Source of the DNA: Cryptomeria japonica
Lineage: Eukaryota; Streptophyta; Pinopsida; Cupressales; Cupressaceae
Reading direction: 5' to 3'
DNA: 64,000 nt
Assembly (NCBI RefSeq): GCF_030272615.1
Contig: NC_081412.1
Span: 477,407,657-477,471,656 of the forward strand
Shown: positions 1 to 12,191 of the stretch, in pieces
How the letters are laid out: every line of letters starts with the position of its first letter
Numbering within the stretch: the first letter of the stretch is position 1
Translations under genes and position numbers: made by a program
The notes under the pieces: model-generated
What the model was told of the DNA's origin: nothing
Databases searched by the model: none
What the model saw: the letters and a program-made list of their open reading frames with translations, nothing else

Positions 1-926
1 CAAGGTTTCACACTTTGGGGTTGTTTCCATATTTCACGAGGCTAACGAGTTGATAGATCAGTAGCGGTGCAAAATTTTGTGACAACTATTTTTGACACAC
101 CTGATGTGGCTATTCTTTCATGATTCTTTTATAGAATATTCATTGGTCGAGCAATTCTAGCCCAAGCCACAAGTCATACCACTATTTTTGGCATGCATAG
201 TGGGACTATGACAAGTTCTTCATCATGTTGAAGAGTGGTATGTTCTTCAATGTACTTAACCTTAGGAGGTATATTCAAGCACCTGCCAATTTTGTAGTTC
301 AGCAAATTTGGTGATCCTTTTAGTATGTGTCCAATTCTATAATTAGAGCAGGTTGTTTGCTCATTCTTAATGAATCATTTGAAGTTTTCTATTTCCTTCG
401 ATGCCTTCATCATAGAAAAATACTACGAGAAAAAAATATGCTTCTTTACATGAAAATGCAAATTTCTTGCCCTCTCATCAACAATACCCAACTAGGAATG
501 TTCCTAGTTTCATCCCATGCAGCCTTGCTACATGTGGGTATTAATGTATTGCTAATTTTTTCCACCCACCCACCTTTGCCCAACCTTCTTGGCAACCAAC
601 ATACACTTATCAACAACCCCAAGAGACCTATTTTTCTCTCAATTTATGTATTCACCCTCCTAGCCAGCATCAAAAGATGAGAAGATTGGAAGGCCTTAGT
701 CAAGGAAATAATGTTAAGCTTCAAAGAGAAATTGAGGGCCATCAACCTAGATCAAGAGAGTCAACAATGGTGAGGTCAACCTACTTATCAATTTCAATTC
801 TAGTAATATCAAGAGGAGGCCTAAAAATGAAAACATGAGTAGTTTCCTGCAAAGAAAATAATTGTTGCTAGGGAAGGATAAAATAGATAGCTAGTAGCTA
901 TAGAGAGGTAGCCCATGCAAGAAGAA
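1..926. other. Intergenic, no gene recognised
   Basis: AT-rich sequence with only short open frames. None resembles a known protein and no RNA gene or repeat boundary is visible. Confidence 0.5.
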
Positions 927-1740
927 AAACCAGCCCCTAAGTGCCCAAATTTGAAATCCCAATCTTTAGGAAGGTAAATCCCTCTAAATCCTCTAACGAG
1001 CCTCCCAAATTTGGCATTTCAAGTTTCAAAGGGCCTCAACCTAATATGCAAACTCATCAGACCCCTTTTCAAAAAAAACATTTGCTAAGCTCTCTAGCTC
1101 TAATGTTATCTCACTCTTCAAGGGTTGACCTATTGTGTGAAAAGCTATTTTTTCTAATTATAAAATGGAGGATGTGCCTATGCCAACATTGAATGGGATC
1201 TTACGTAATAAGCATGTAGGTTTTAAAAAAACTTGGTGAGCATCTTGAGCATGTGCATGAATTCGAGATGGGGCATAAGGAAGATCATGAGGATAGCCTT
1301 GTCCTTGAGGATGAAGGAATCGATGGGCACGAGGTTATTCCTCAGCCTTTATATGAAGTCACAATAGAGCTTGTGTTCCAAGAGGAGGATCTTGCCACTT
1401 CTTAAAACATTCATGGGCTTTTGTGAAGTAAGGAGTCCATTCTTGTCATGTAGGTGATTCCCATCACAAAGGGAAGTGAGGAGATCAATGAAGAAGAGAT
1501 ATTTTGGGATGAGTTAAAAGTTTTTAGTTCATCCATTGACATCAAGCCGTCATCTCTTGATCTAGAAGTTAAGAAAAATAAACATGAGGATATCCATCTA
1601 CCATCTGATATATCATCAAAACTAGCCCCTACTAGCCAACAAAATATTCTAGTTGTTGAGAACAACAATGATTTCAATGTTCATCACTTGAACTTAGAAC
1701 TTTCAAGAGGATGCCCCACCAGTCATCTAGCTTAGATCTA
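927..1740 (+). other. Decayed coding-like stretch, unidentified
   Basis: Several plus-strand segments have coding-like composition rich in Glu, Asp, Lys and Ser, interrupted by stops and frame changes. The longest open part (1454-1735, 93 codons) is acidic, with a DELKVFSSS-like start and no motif I recognise. It could be the linker or gag part of an old LTR retrotransposon, since such acidic low-complexity segments are common there, but I cannot name a family. No LTR, primer site or zinc knuckle is seen nearby. This is a guess from composition only. Confidence 0.2.
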
Positions 1741-4020
1741 TGAGTCACCCTTGGTCATGCTTACCTTAGAGTATGAATTTGAGCATCAAGAGGAGCAGGT
1801 TTAGGTTTCCCATTCACCTCAGAAGGACAAGATTATAACATAGGTGAGATTCTTTGTTCTCAATGTTCGAGAAGCATTCCAATAGCCTGTTGGATGATTG
1901 TCATTATTTCTCTTCTTCCTATATGTCAAAAAGAATCAAGAGCATCAAAAGCTAGCTAGGAAAGGCAGTTATTTTAATCAACCAGTTAGTGGTTTTGTTT
2001 AAGTATTTTCCTTGTTGGTTAGTTTAGGCTATTTTAAGTTAGTTTACGTTAGAGTAGTTTATTTCCTCCAAGTGTAGGTTCGCACATTCTTCCCCTTTTG
2101 TGTTTTGAGATAGGCTTATTTTGAGGAGTTCCCTTTAACTTTGTGCCCAATGGACTAACAAGGCTTCTAGGTCCTATGTTCAACAACAAAATATCCAATA
2201 GAAGTTATCAAAGTTGTTGTCATTTTATGACCCCATCAATTCTCATTGATAAAAACCGATCTGAGAAATCATTAGTGGTCCTTTTCTCTTAGCCATTTTT
2301 GAAAAACTCAACTCAAAAAGGTCAAAAAATCACCAAGTTAAGCTAGGCTAGAGTTTTGGCTAAATTTCTAATCTTTATTAGAAATCTAACCAATTCTCAA
2401 ATCCCCTCCAAAATATGCCATTTGTCCTTCTATCGACCTTTTCTTCAAATTTTGGTTAATTTTTAAGCCTTGTCGATAAATTTATCGGTTTTCAAACTTA
2501 TTTCAAAAACCTAATTGTTTCTCAAAATTGATTCTTGTTTTGGGTTGGTTTTCCAAAAAATCCTTCTTTTGAAGTTGTTTTCTTCTTGTCTTTTTGTCTT
2601 TTACTTAGTTTTAGAACCTTCTTCAAGTTGAAAATTGGTTCTTGGTACTAGTTCGAGTTATGACGGTTTCTTCAAACAGGTTAGAATATCACCCCTTTAT
2701 CTTCAAAGTTGTTCTCTCCTTTGCGTCAACCCTAGCTAAATTTTCCAAAGCCTTCAATTATTTTATTCAAAATTTCTAAATTGGAAGTAAAATTCATTTT
2801 GGCAATTGGACATGCTTTTAGAACCTCAACCAAAATCCAAACTGGTTCTCACAACCAGTTAAAATTTTGACAAATTACTTGACAAGGCTTCAAATTGTGT
2901 TGTTTCTTTTGAGTGAAGAGTTTTTCACAAGAGGAGAGACTATTTTAGTTTTGGGAGGATACTTCAAAGCCTCTCCTTAAACTTAATATGGTTTCTAATT
3001 ATGGTTCAAATGTTGACAACACAAGTTTTCTTGCTAGCACTTCTTTGAAGGAGATCCATGTGGTGCCCCCATGTGAGTTCACATGTACAAAATATGGGGC
3101 TCACCCACTTAAGTGTGAAGGTGCACTTTGATGACATGTGTAATCCTTGACATGTTGGTGATTTCTCTCAAGGTCCTTCGAATTTCAATTCGAGACTTCT
3201 TTTGGCCAAGATTTAAATTTTTTACAGCTTGTCTAAGGATAATTTTTAATGCAAACCAATCCATTTTGGGGCTCATTAATATTTACGACGTCATTATTTT
3301 TGGTCCTATATGTAGACGTAATCACACCATGCTCATTTTTTGTTGCAAATATGTATCCCTTTTTTGACAAGGAGATGAATCAATCTCATAGGCCAATTTT
3401 TATGGGTATTTTGGCATTTCCTAGTTGTTCTCATATTAACTTCAACCCATCCCATGAGCTTTCAGGACCAAATTTTCATGTCCAAATTAGATCTTCAATC
3501 TAATTTATCTTCAAATTGTTCTTATTGTTTACCTTGATTGGGTTGTAGAACAAACTCATATGGTAAAATCTAAGTTACACTTGATCTATAAAGGCAAAAT
3601 TTGTAACCTTTTGAAAGTATTCTTCTCCCTTCATTTCTCTTGTAGAGACTCAGGTTCTTCAACTATAAATTTTTTACTTGCCTCCATATTAATGAAAGCT
3701 ACCATTTTACCTTTTTCTCATTTTGATGTCCTATGCAAATTATTTTCCTTCTATGTCTAAATGCACCCTTTCTATTTTGTTTATGTTTGTATGTTGTGTT
3801 AACTAGGTTTGCAGTTTTTGATTGTGAATATCTCTTTCCTTCAACATCTTTTCACACTCTAATCTGCATACATACCTCTAGAAACTAGTAAGATGGAAAA
3901 TTGTGTAATTCCTTGATTATTTTCATTCATGTGTTGTGCAGTCACGTGCAAGGAAAGACATATCCTTATCCTAGTGTATCAACTATTTTCATTTTTTAAT
4001 TTCCTTCTCCCTTTTTCTTT
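1741..4020. other. Intergenic, no gene recognised
   Basis: AT-rich sequence with T-rich runs on the plus strand. The short open frames lack recognisable domains. I see no RNA gene, LTR end or inverted repeat. Confidence 0.45.
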
Positions 4021-7000
4021 GCAAGCTATTATAATAGGTGTAGAAGTAGAGTTCAAATTTTTGTGTTGGTGCTACACTTGCACCCTTAAACTATAATCAC
4101 AAACTCCATATGCAAACATATTAAAGAATAAAATACATATCCATGAACTCCCACTACATGGGTAATACACATCTAAAAATGATCAAGACATATAAATTAT
4201 ACCAATATAATCACATAGGTGTAAATAAAATCATATAGTACCAAGGAATATCCATGATGATATGCAAAACATGTAAATAAAACTCTCACCCTAAGTCCCT
4301 AAACCTCTCCCATGTTCTCCACACATAACAAAGGAACTACATAAAGTAACCTCCATATTGTCACCTAGAAACCAAGTGAAAACACTTGACCACAAACCTA
4401 GAAATCACCATAGCTCCAATCAAACCTCAAATCTAATGTAATATGGAACCAAACATCCAGGAAGATAACCAAGACCAAAGAGAGAAACTACAAATCATAA
4501 TCATGTAGGATGACCTTCTACATACACCACTAAATGAAAATATGTGTCAAGTATGATATCCTCCATAAAACCTCCAAGAGAATAGCATAAACAACACCCA
4601 ACCTATTCAATCTCATAGATCAAACATAACATATGTATCATGTAATCAAAATGTATGTAATTTTATCAAACCAAAAAGATCAAACTCAAAGTAAACATTT
4701 TCATAGAAAAAAATCAATCCAATGAACCATATCCCAAAATACTTATAATGATATCAAAATACCAAATTATATGAACAAGGAGATAACCATGCTATTTATC
4801 CATCAAATTAATCCTTCATAACTAACCATTATCCATATCTATGAAAGATAAAGCTTAAAACATAACTCATCTAAAACAAGAATGGTAAAGTACCTTTCCA
4901 GATGACAAATTGTTGAGTAGACAAAGAGTGGGGAATGAGAATGTTCCTCTAGGATATCCAAATCATAATGAACTATCAAAGAACAATATCCTTGTAGATC
5001 TATTTTAAACTCACATCCAACCAAGGTGTAGGCTCCTTGGAATTTATATTGATGCCACTAACCATTTGAACACAAGTTTCTAATCACAAGAGAAATCCAA
5101 GCCCCACCTATTTCTACATGTAACCATGGGCACCTATAACCAATCAATCCATGCCAAACTCCAAATGCAACATAATATCATCATGAAATAATCAAGAAAA
5201 TAATTATGTACTCAATATAAAGAGAATTAAACAAGATCAATATCAAATCTCCAACTACATAATCAAGAACATAAACATAACAACATGATATAACCATCTC
5301 CTCCCAGGAGATAACCTTCTCCATATGAAACATATCAAACACCTATATCATGCCAAAACTCTAATGTGCACAAACAAGAGTATACCTGACATAATATCAA
5401 TTATCTTATCAAACAAGGGCAACATGTGAAATGAAAAAGAATAAACAACACCTAAACCAAAGAATCCAAGAGTCCTCCAAGGCTCCAAGATGTCAACATC
5501 TACAAATAACATGAAGATAACTATCTCCAGATAGTGAACGTGCAAATGTGGAAGACCCTTTTGCAACAATAAGATCTAATAGCTCCTCCAAACATCTACA
5601 ACATTAAAGAAGATCATCGACCATCAAATGGTTAATCCACACTACTGCCAACTACTCCCACTAAATTATGATACTAATATACACATGACATCATGATAAC
5701 CATCTTCTATATAAATATCATCCAATTTCACACAAACAACTAAAATGTCAATTTACACCAAGTGAAACCAAGATCTCCAAGCCAAGAAGATACGATTGTC
5801 AAACATCACTATCACAAGCTCCCACTGAAGTGTATAACCCTATCCATGACATAAAATAAAAATATCTTAATTTAGAATCAACCAAATCCACGATCCTTAA
5901 ACAAGAAGATACACCACTAACAAATAATCAGGAATCAGTCTACCATCAATCCATCACTGTCAAAATCTCCTACTAAAAAGTGTAACTAATCTATGATGAC
6001 AAAGTGATAAACCACCATGCTACAATATCTAAAATCAATATCCAAGTACTATAAAGAACATCCATCCTCTCATATCAAATCAAACAAACGAATTTACAAA
6101 TGACCATAGACAAGGCCAACTAACAAAGTTTGCATTAATGTTGAATCAACCTAGTGGATATAGACACTCTATATTTGAGTCATCCCACTATAATAAATAG
6201 GTTGCACATACCTACAAATCACATAACTCATAGATCCAAATTTTTAAACATGCAAGCTCATCATCACATTAGCAACTTGCAAGCTAACAAAACAAATAGA
6301 ATAATCATATAGACCACATGACTCAGACACCAAATAAACCTTAGATATGTTTTTCCAAACATGTCCACATCCAAGTACCATAATAAAGGAACCAATAAAG
6401 GATCTAGGAGATAAGAAACAACCTCCTAACATCAAACCAAAGCACCACCAAACCACCACAAAGGTAAATATGTTGTACCCATGCAAAAGTATACATGCAT
6501 AACCAATACAAAAGTTGTACTTACTCTCAATTATCACCCATATGAGACTCCAAGTCTTAAACCATGTCTAAGTGTGTCCTAAAAATCAAAGACAACTTGT
6601 GTACCTATCACCATCAAAGTTCAACTCTAAAAACACTTGTAAACCTATACTAGGATGCGCCAAATTTAAAAATTAGCTATTCCATCATGAATAACACATG
6701 AAAACATATAATCCGTAAAGGTTTCACCTCTTGACTCATCCAGATGCTCACATAATCACACGTCAAATCTTAGGTTCCTACAAGTGTTCAAACAAATACT
6801 TAGCTCTCTTTACTCTAGAAATGAAAAATCCATTAGAACCACTATGTAGTACACTACACATGTTCTCCAATGCTCGAAATAAAAAACCTAATTACGTATG
6901 CAAAATTTATTCTTAAAACTATGAAAATAAAATATCTAGACTTTAGGCCCCCAAAACTAATCAAAATAGTAAAAATCAAGGAACCAAACCTATACCACTA

Positions 7001-7080
7001 CATAATGCTTGTAGAGATCTTTTTGTCTACTGTTGGAATTCAAAAACAAGACACACTATGAAATTCATATCCATTTGAAA
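4021..7080. other. Strand-asymmetric A/C-rich block, likely old LTR-element DNA
   Basis: About 3 kb in which the plus strand is rich in A and C and poor in G. The short motif ctcccact or a close variant recurs near 4149, 5656, 5819 and 5970. The 60-100 codon frames read from the minus strand show no domain. A long uniform skew with repeated CTCCCACT-like motifs is compatible with the leader or 3' region of an old retrotransposon on the minus strand, but no LTR ends can be placed. Confidence 0.3.
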
Positions 7081-9753
7081 AAAATCACCAATTTGGCTAT
7101 ATGGTGCAATAGGTTAGTGGCTCACTGGTGGCCCTTGGATGGCTTGCTAGTGGTAGGGTCATCCCAAGTGACACACCAATGACATTCCACATATAATGAG
7201 ACCTGATACTATTCAAAAAATAGTTTAATTTTCAATAAGAATTAGGAGGGTTTTATAAAAAATTTGGCAGACATAATTTAAATAATTAATTTTCATTTTT
7301 AAATGGGTAGTTAAGGTATTTACCATTAGTTGGGGTTACCCACTGAATCAGGGCCTACTGTCAGTAATTAGGTTCAAAAACCCCGTGGTGGTAGGACTGT
7401 CGTGGCCAACAACCTTGTCATTGCATCATTGTCAAAACCTATAGTACATAGGTACAATAGGTGTGGGGTTTGCAGAACCACCCCGCCCCCCATCCCACTA
7501 TAATATATTTATTTTAAAATAGACAATTTAATTGCCCATAGAAAGTTTTAGTTCTTGTGCATGGTTATTTTTAATATACTTTTTATTTGTCTTTAGTTCA
7601 AGCTATATGACTTGAGTTGGGCGCAATTTTTTTCCTATTTTCAAATTCAAATAAATAGGTTAACTTTTATGTCAATCTTCATCTCTCATCTCTCCTAGAT
7701 CTAATAGTGAGGTCTGTTTTGGTCTAAAGGTCATTTGTAAAATCTTCCCATCAAAACCCTCATGCTGAATATCCAAAATAAACACCTTTTGTCAACAAAG
7801 ATTCATAAACCTAGATCTACTAAAAAATGACCACAAAATTGTAACCCCAAAGCCATAAATCTTTAATGAAAAACCTTCACAAACCCTCATATATTTTCAT
7901 GTCTTCATTATTTCATGCAATACATGGATTCAAACTTAGCCAAGATTTATCAAACAAAGGGTTATGCAACTTGTGTTGGTTGTAAAATTAGGGTTTCACT
8001 AATTAAGACAATAAACCACTAATCTTACTAAGGGACCAAAACATTAAAAGAGGGGTAAATTCAATCGATCTAGTCACAATTCAATTAAGAAAAGTGTTGA
8101 AATTCTGCTTAGATTTACTTGTTTGTTTGCCACACTCTTTAAGTTGAAATTGGATTTCAATTGTATGATGTAGGATGAAACAATGGGTAATTGGAGTGAA
8201 ACAATAATAATAGACCATCAGATAAGACCACAAACTGAGATCTGGGTAGGAGAAAAGGACCAGAACCCGTTCTTAAAATTTTGGGCTAAATTGTTGAGAT
8301 CGGGATGGTGGGTTTCCACGGTCCTTTAACTCTGAGATAGGAAAGTGGGATCTTTTCTAGATTAGGGAGGAGCATTGGATCCACTGTTGAAATCTCAGCC
8401 AAAATTATTGAGACTAGGATGGTATCTTGCCCTGGTCCTCCACTTTTCACTGTATCAAAATCTAAACCTATTTGTTGTCGTCAACTCTAACTTTCTCTGA
8501 TTATAGCTCCCTATTCAATTCCTTACATATAGAAAGAGAGAAATAAGGTTGTGGAAATTTTTTTGCTTTAGGTAAAACCCTAGTTTAGGAATTAACCTTG
8601 AATTGAATAATGTAAATATTGAATCAATTGCTAGGAGATATACCTTAGATCTGTAATGGCTGATAAGAAGATTGATGCTGCAATGCTCTTTAGATGTGAT
8701 CACAAATGTTGGATATAATAACACGACAAAGGTATGAACATGGATGACCTAATCAAACACACATGCTTGCATGAAAAATGATGTAACTTTGCTCCATAAT
8801 GCTTGAAGGATATGGTGGGATAAAAAGTATTGCCTTGATTGCTTGAGAATGCTTGATAATGGACTTGCAAATGCTATGGATGGATAGTGGACATCAAAAT
8901 AAATTGGTAGGATGTCTTTGTATAGGGTTCCCTAGGTAAATTACCGATTAGGTTGACTGTCAATAATCATATTGATGCACAGGGACCAAGATCCACCGAG
9001 GAGGGGGAAAGCCCACCCATGTTTAAAATGGCTCCTGATTAAGGAGCAAGGTGCCATGGTGCCATAGTCTAGATAGGGATGCCACAACACCCTTGTCCTC
9101 CAAAACTAGGTTAGGAAGCCATGAAACACATCGGACATAGCCTTAGGATGGGGTCCACTTAGCCATGTATGCAAGTAACATCAAGTTTAGAGTAAAAGGG
9201 GCCAAAACAGGCCAAGGGGCAATGGAGATAGGACACGTTAAGTTAGGAGCACAAATATGAGGTGTAAATTCTACTAGTTACAATTTATGACACTACATGT
9301 ATCCCCCACCTAACAAGAGTATGATACTATGCAATACTTGCAGAAAAGTAAAAAGATGAGGAAAAGAGAGAGAGGAGCAACTAGGAGCGAGATCACAAGG
9401 AGATAAGACATCAATAATTTTGAGGAACAATCCCCCAATCTTAGGATCTTAACTCACACAATCACATGCGAGGACACACAAAACAAAATAGAGATAAAAA
9501 AGGAAAACAAAGACAAAAGACATACAACACAAGGGGTTAGTACTAAAAAAAATCCTTCAAGTCAACTAGTTGAAGAGAGCTTAATAGTCAAATGTCTTAG
9601 CCACTAAAATCATTCTCAGAATGCTATTACAAGAACACAAGTGGTCATATGAAAAGAGCAAGAGCATCCATCAAGTGGTGAACTATGATCCAACAAGTAG
9701 AAAAGCTATGAGCTCATGGGAAGGAAAAAGAAGAGAACATGGATGCCCTAGGC
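7081..9753. other. Intergenic, no gene recognised
   Basis: Mixed AT-rich sequence. A few purine-rich patches occur around 9300-9420. No coding domain, RNA gene or repeat boundary could be supported. Confidence 0.4.
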
Positions 9754-10076
9754 TAGCAAGTTGTGTTATTCTAGGTGATCCATGAGAAGACAATCAAGAG
9801 AGACTATGGAATCTACATGCTAGCCAGTTCTATTATGCTAGGTGATCTACAAGAACATGAATACCCACAAGATAGCAAGTTGTGTTATGTTGTGTGATTC
9901 ATGTAGAGAAGGAGACTCGAAATAGTCTAGCAAGTTGTGTTAGGCTAGTTCCACTCATCTTGAAAATGCCACACAAGGAGGATTGAACGGTCTAGCAAGT
10001 TGTGTTATGCTTGTCAACCTACCTTAAATAAGTTGAAGAAGGAAGAGCTAAAAGGTCTAGCAAGTTGTGTTATGAC
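9754..10076 (+). repeat. Degenerate minisatellite with tagcaagttgtgttatg core
   Basis: Six copies of a core close to TAGCAAGTTGTGTTATG begin at 9754, 9821, 9873, 9928, 9993 and 10058, so the spacing is 52-67 bases. The core is well conserved while the spacers between copies are not. A second, looser set of repeats with a gtttcgaga-like core follows at about 10110-10340. No coding role is visible. Confidence 0.8.
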
Positions 10077-11293
10077 AGCCAACTCACCTTGTTGCATATG
10101 TCATCATTTGGTTTTAGGAATTAAGCATCTCGTCAAAGAGTTAGGTATATTTTTGAGCATGCGACAACTTGTTTAAGACCTACAATTTAAAAACAAATAT
10201 GTCTAGTTTCGAGAACATCTCAATTAAGAGTTAGGTCTGGTTTCGAGAATGTACTCTTGTATAATACAATATAAGGACCACGTCTGGTTTCAGAAATGAA
10301 GCATCTTGTCTAAGAATTAGGTCTAGTTTTGAGCATGCAGCAACCCATATAAGACATGTAGAATTAAAATTATGGTACAAAGAGGGTGTGATGTATGTCC
10401 CACACTTAATATGTCAACATAGTGGTATGTTAATGTCTTAAGGGAGCTAGAAACAAGGATATATGCCTTCATCACCAAAGAGATATCCTTTAGGCAACAA
10501 TGTACATAAATCCAAGATAAAGAGGCATGACTATTATAAGAAAGGAAAATATTTAAAAGAGATATCTTGCAACAAGTGTAAAGGGATTCATACCTTCCTC
10601 CTATTGCTTGGTAAAGGGATTCTTGATGAAGGATAACACACTTTTGACCCAAACTGAGGGGTTTATTTATAATAGACATACATCGTCAAGTGAAGAATAG
10701 GTTGTAGTCAAGGATACACACCTCTTGCATAAGAGAGAATCCTTGAGAAAACAAACAACTTCACACAAGGAATAACATTGTGTCATAAGTAAACACCATT
10801 CATTATAGGAAAAGTGGATCCTTAGAAAGGATAGGAGATAGGAGATAGAACCAATGCCCCCCGAGCATAGGGATAAAGAGAAGGATTACACTCCCTCCAA
10901 AGAGATATTATACATAAAAGATGTACTATTTCAAGCAAATAATGGGTCCTAACCAAGGAACAAACATGTACTCACATGAAGAACAATTTAATGCGAAAAA
11001 AGATCAAATTATGAAAAATACAACTCAAGAGAAGAGGCAGTCTTCAAAAAGGAGATAGAGAAAAGTGAATATACAATCCTTGTCCCCCAAGCAAGGAGAC
11101 AAGGAAGGATTATTTTGTTATCCAAGGATGATTGGAATTAAAGATGCATCACCACACATGACAAAGAGCCCCAAATAAAGTAAAACTACTAATGTCATAA
11201 GGTGTGGAGAAACATAATAAGGTGAATGAAGTGCTAAGGTACTACCTCTTCACCAAGAAAAATTGCAAGATCAATTGTAAGAGCTATGCAAGC
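10077..11293. other. Intergenic, loosely repetitive
   Basis: Contains the gtttcgaga-type short repeats up to about 10340, then unassigned AT-rich DNA with purine-rich plus-strand patches. The 118-codon minus frame at 10323-10679 has no recognisable domain and is not called. Confidence 0.35.
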
Positions 11294-11509
11294 TCAATCA
11301 TATTGGTCTTGAATTAATTCTTTAAAATCTTTACAATTTCCAAGAGAATGAGAACATAAACAATGAAAAAGACAATACTCATCGCCTTCTTTGTTCTTGT
11401 TATTATATTTTATGAAAGGAAATACCACATGTGTATCATACTTCAACCTCCAAAAGATTTGTGTAGCTAATTTTTCTTGATTACAATTTACAACACTACA
11501 CAACTGCAA
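11294..11509 (-). pseudogene. Decayed Gypsy gag fragment with zinc-knuckle-like motif
   Basis: The minus-strand frame contains EYCLFHCLCSHSLGNC followed by KDFKELIQ. The Cys-X2-His-X4-His-X4-Cys spacing and the following K-x-L-I-Q stretch match the nucleic-acid-binding motif of the Gypsy gag at 46393-46857 in this window, which reads EYCEFHKSKGHKTGNC and then RLKNIIQDLID. Only about 70 codons are open and no LTR or pol remains nearby. It is read as a relic of a related Ty3/Gypsy element. The short length limits confidence. Confidence 0.5.
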
Positions 11510-12191
11510 CTATGGCTTTGAGACCAAATGAAAGGAAACTTGTAGCCATTTAATGACAATTTCCACATAACCCACAAGAGAATTCTATACAAACAAGTAC
11601 TCAGAATCTATATACAAAATAATAGACAACATACCATCAAAATATGATACAAGATATACCCTTAGAAAACCCTCATAGAGGGGAAAAACCATCCTCCAAA
11701 AGCATCCATGCTCTATTTATTATTCAATAATAAGAATTATAATACAGATCTTCAAAGCCTCCATGAAACCTCTGAAACATCAAGCATCTTCAACGCATCC
11801 TCCTTGTGTCCAAGCATGAATTTGAACATCCCATGTCACGCTTCACATATGAACTCTTCAGAAGAATACTCAAAACCTCAACTATCCAACCTTAGACAAC
11901 TACCCTTGTGTTTTCTTTATAGAAACAAGCTCACACAAAACCACCAAGTGGTATTACATAAAACCATGAGATTGCAAAACCATTGATCTCACATTTAATA
12001 TTAGATACTTTATTAAATAGCTTTCACTAACTCTAAATAAATACATTTTACAACTTGCATTCAAGATATATCCCAATGTTACATACAACACGTAACGTAG
12101 CCAGAAGAATTTTACATCATACACATAATAATAAATTAAAAATTATAAACATTATGCAAGGTGGATGTAACACCTAATTTTCACAAATTAT
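11510..12191. other. Intergenic, no gene recognised
   Basis: AT-rich. A 92-codon plus frame (11708-11986) shows no domain and is probably chance. Confidence 0.35.
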
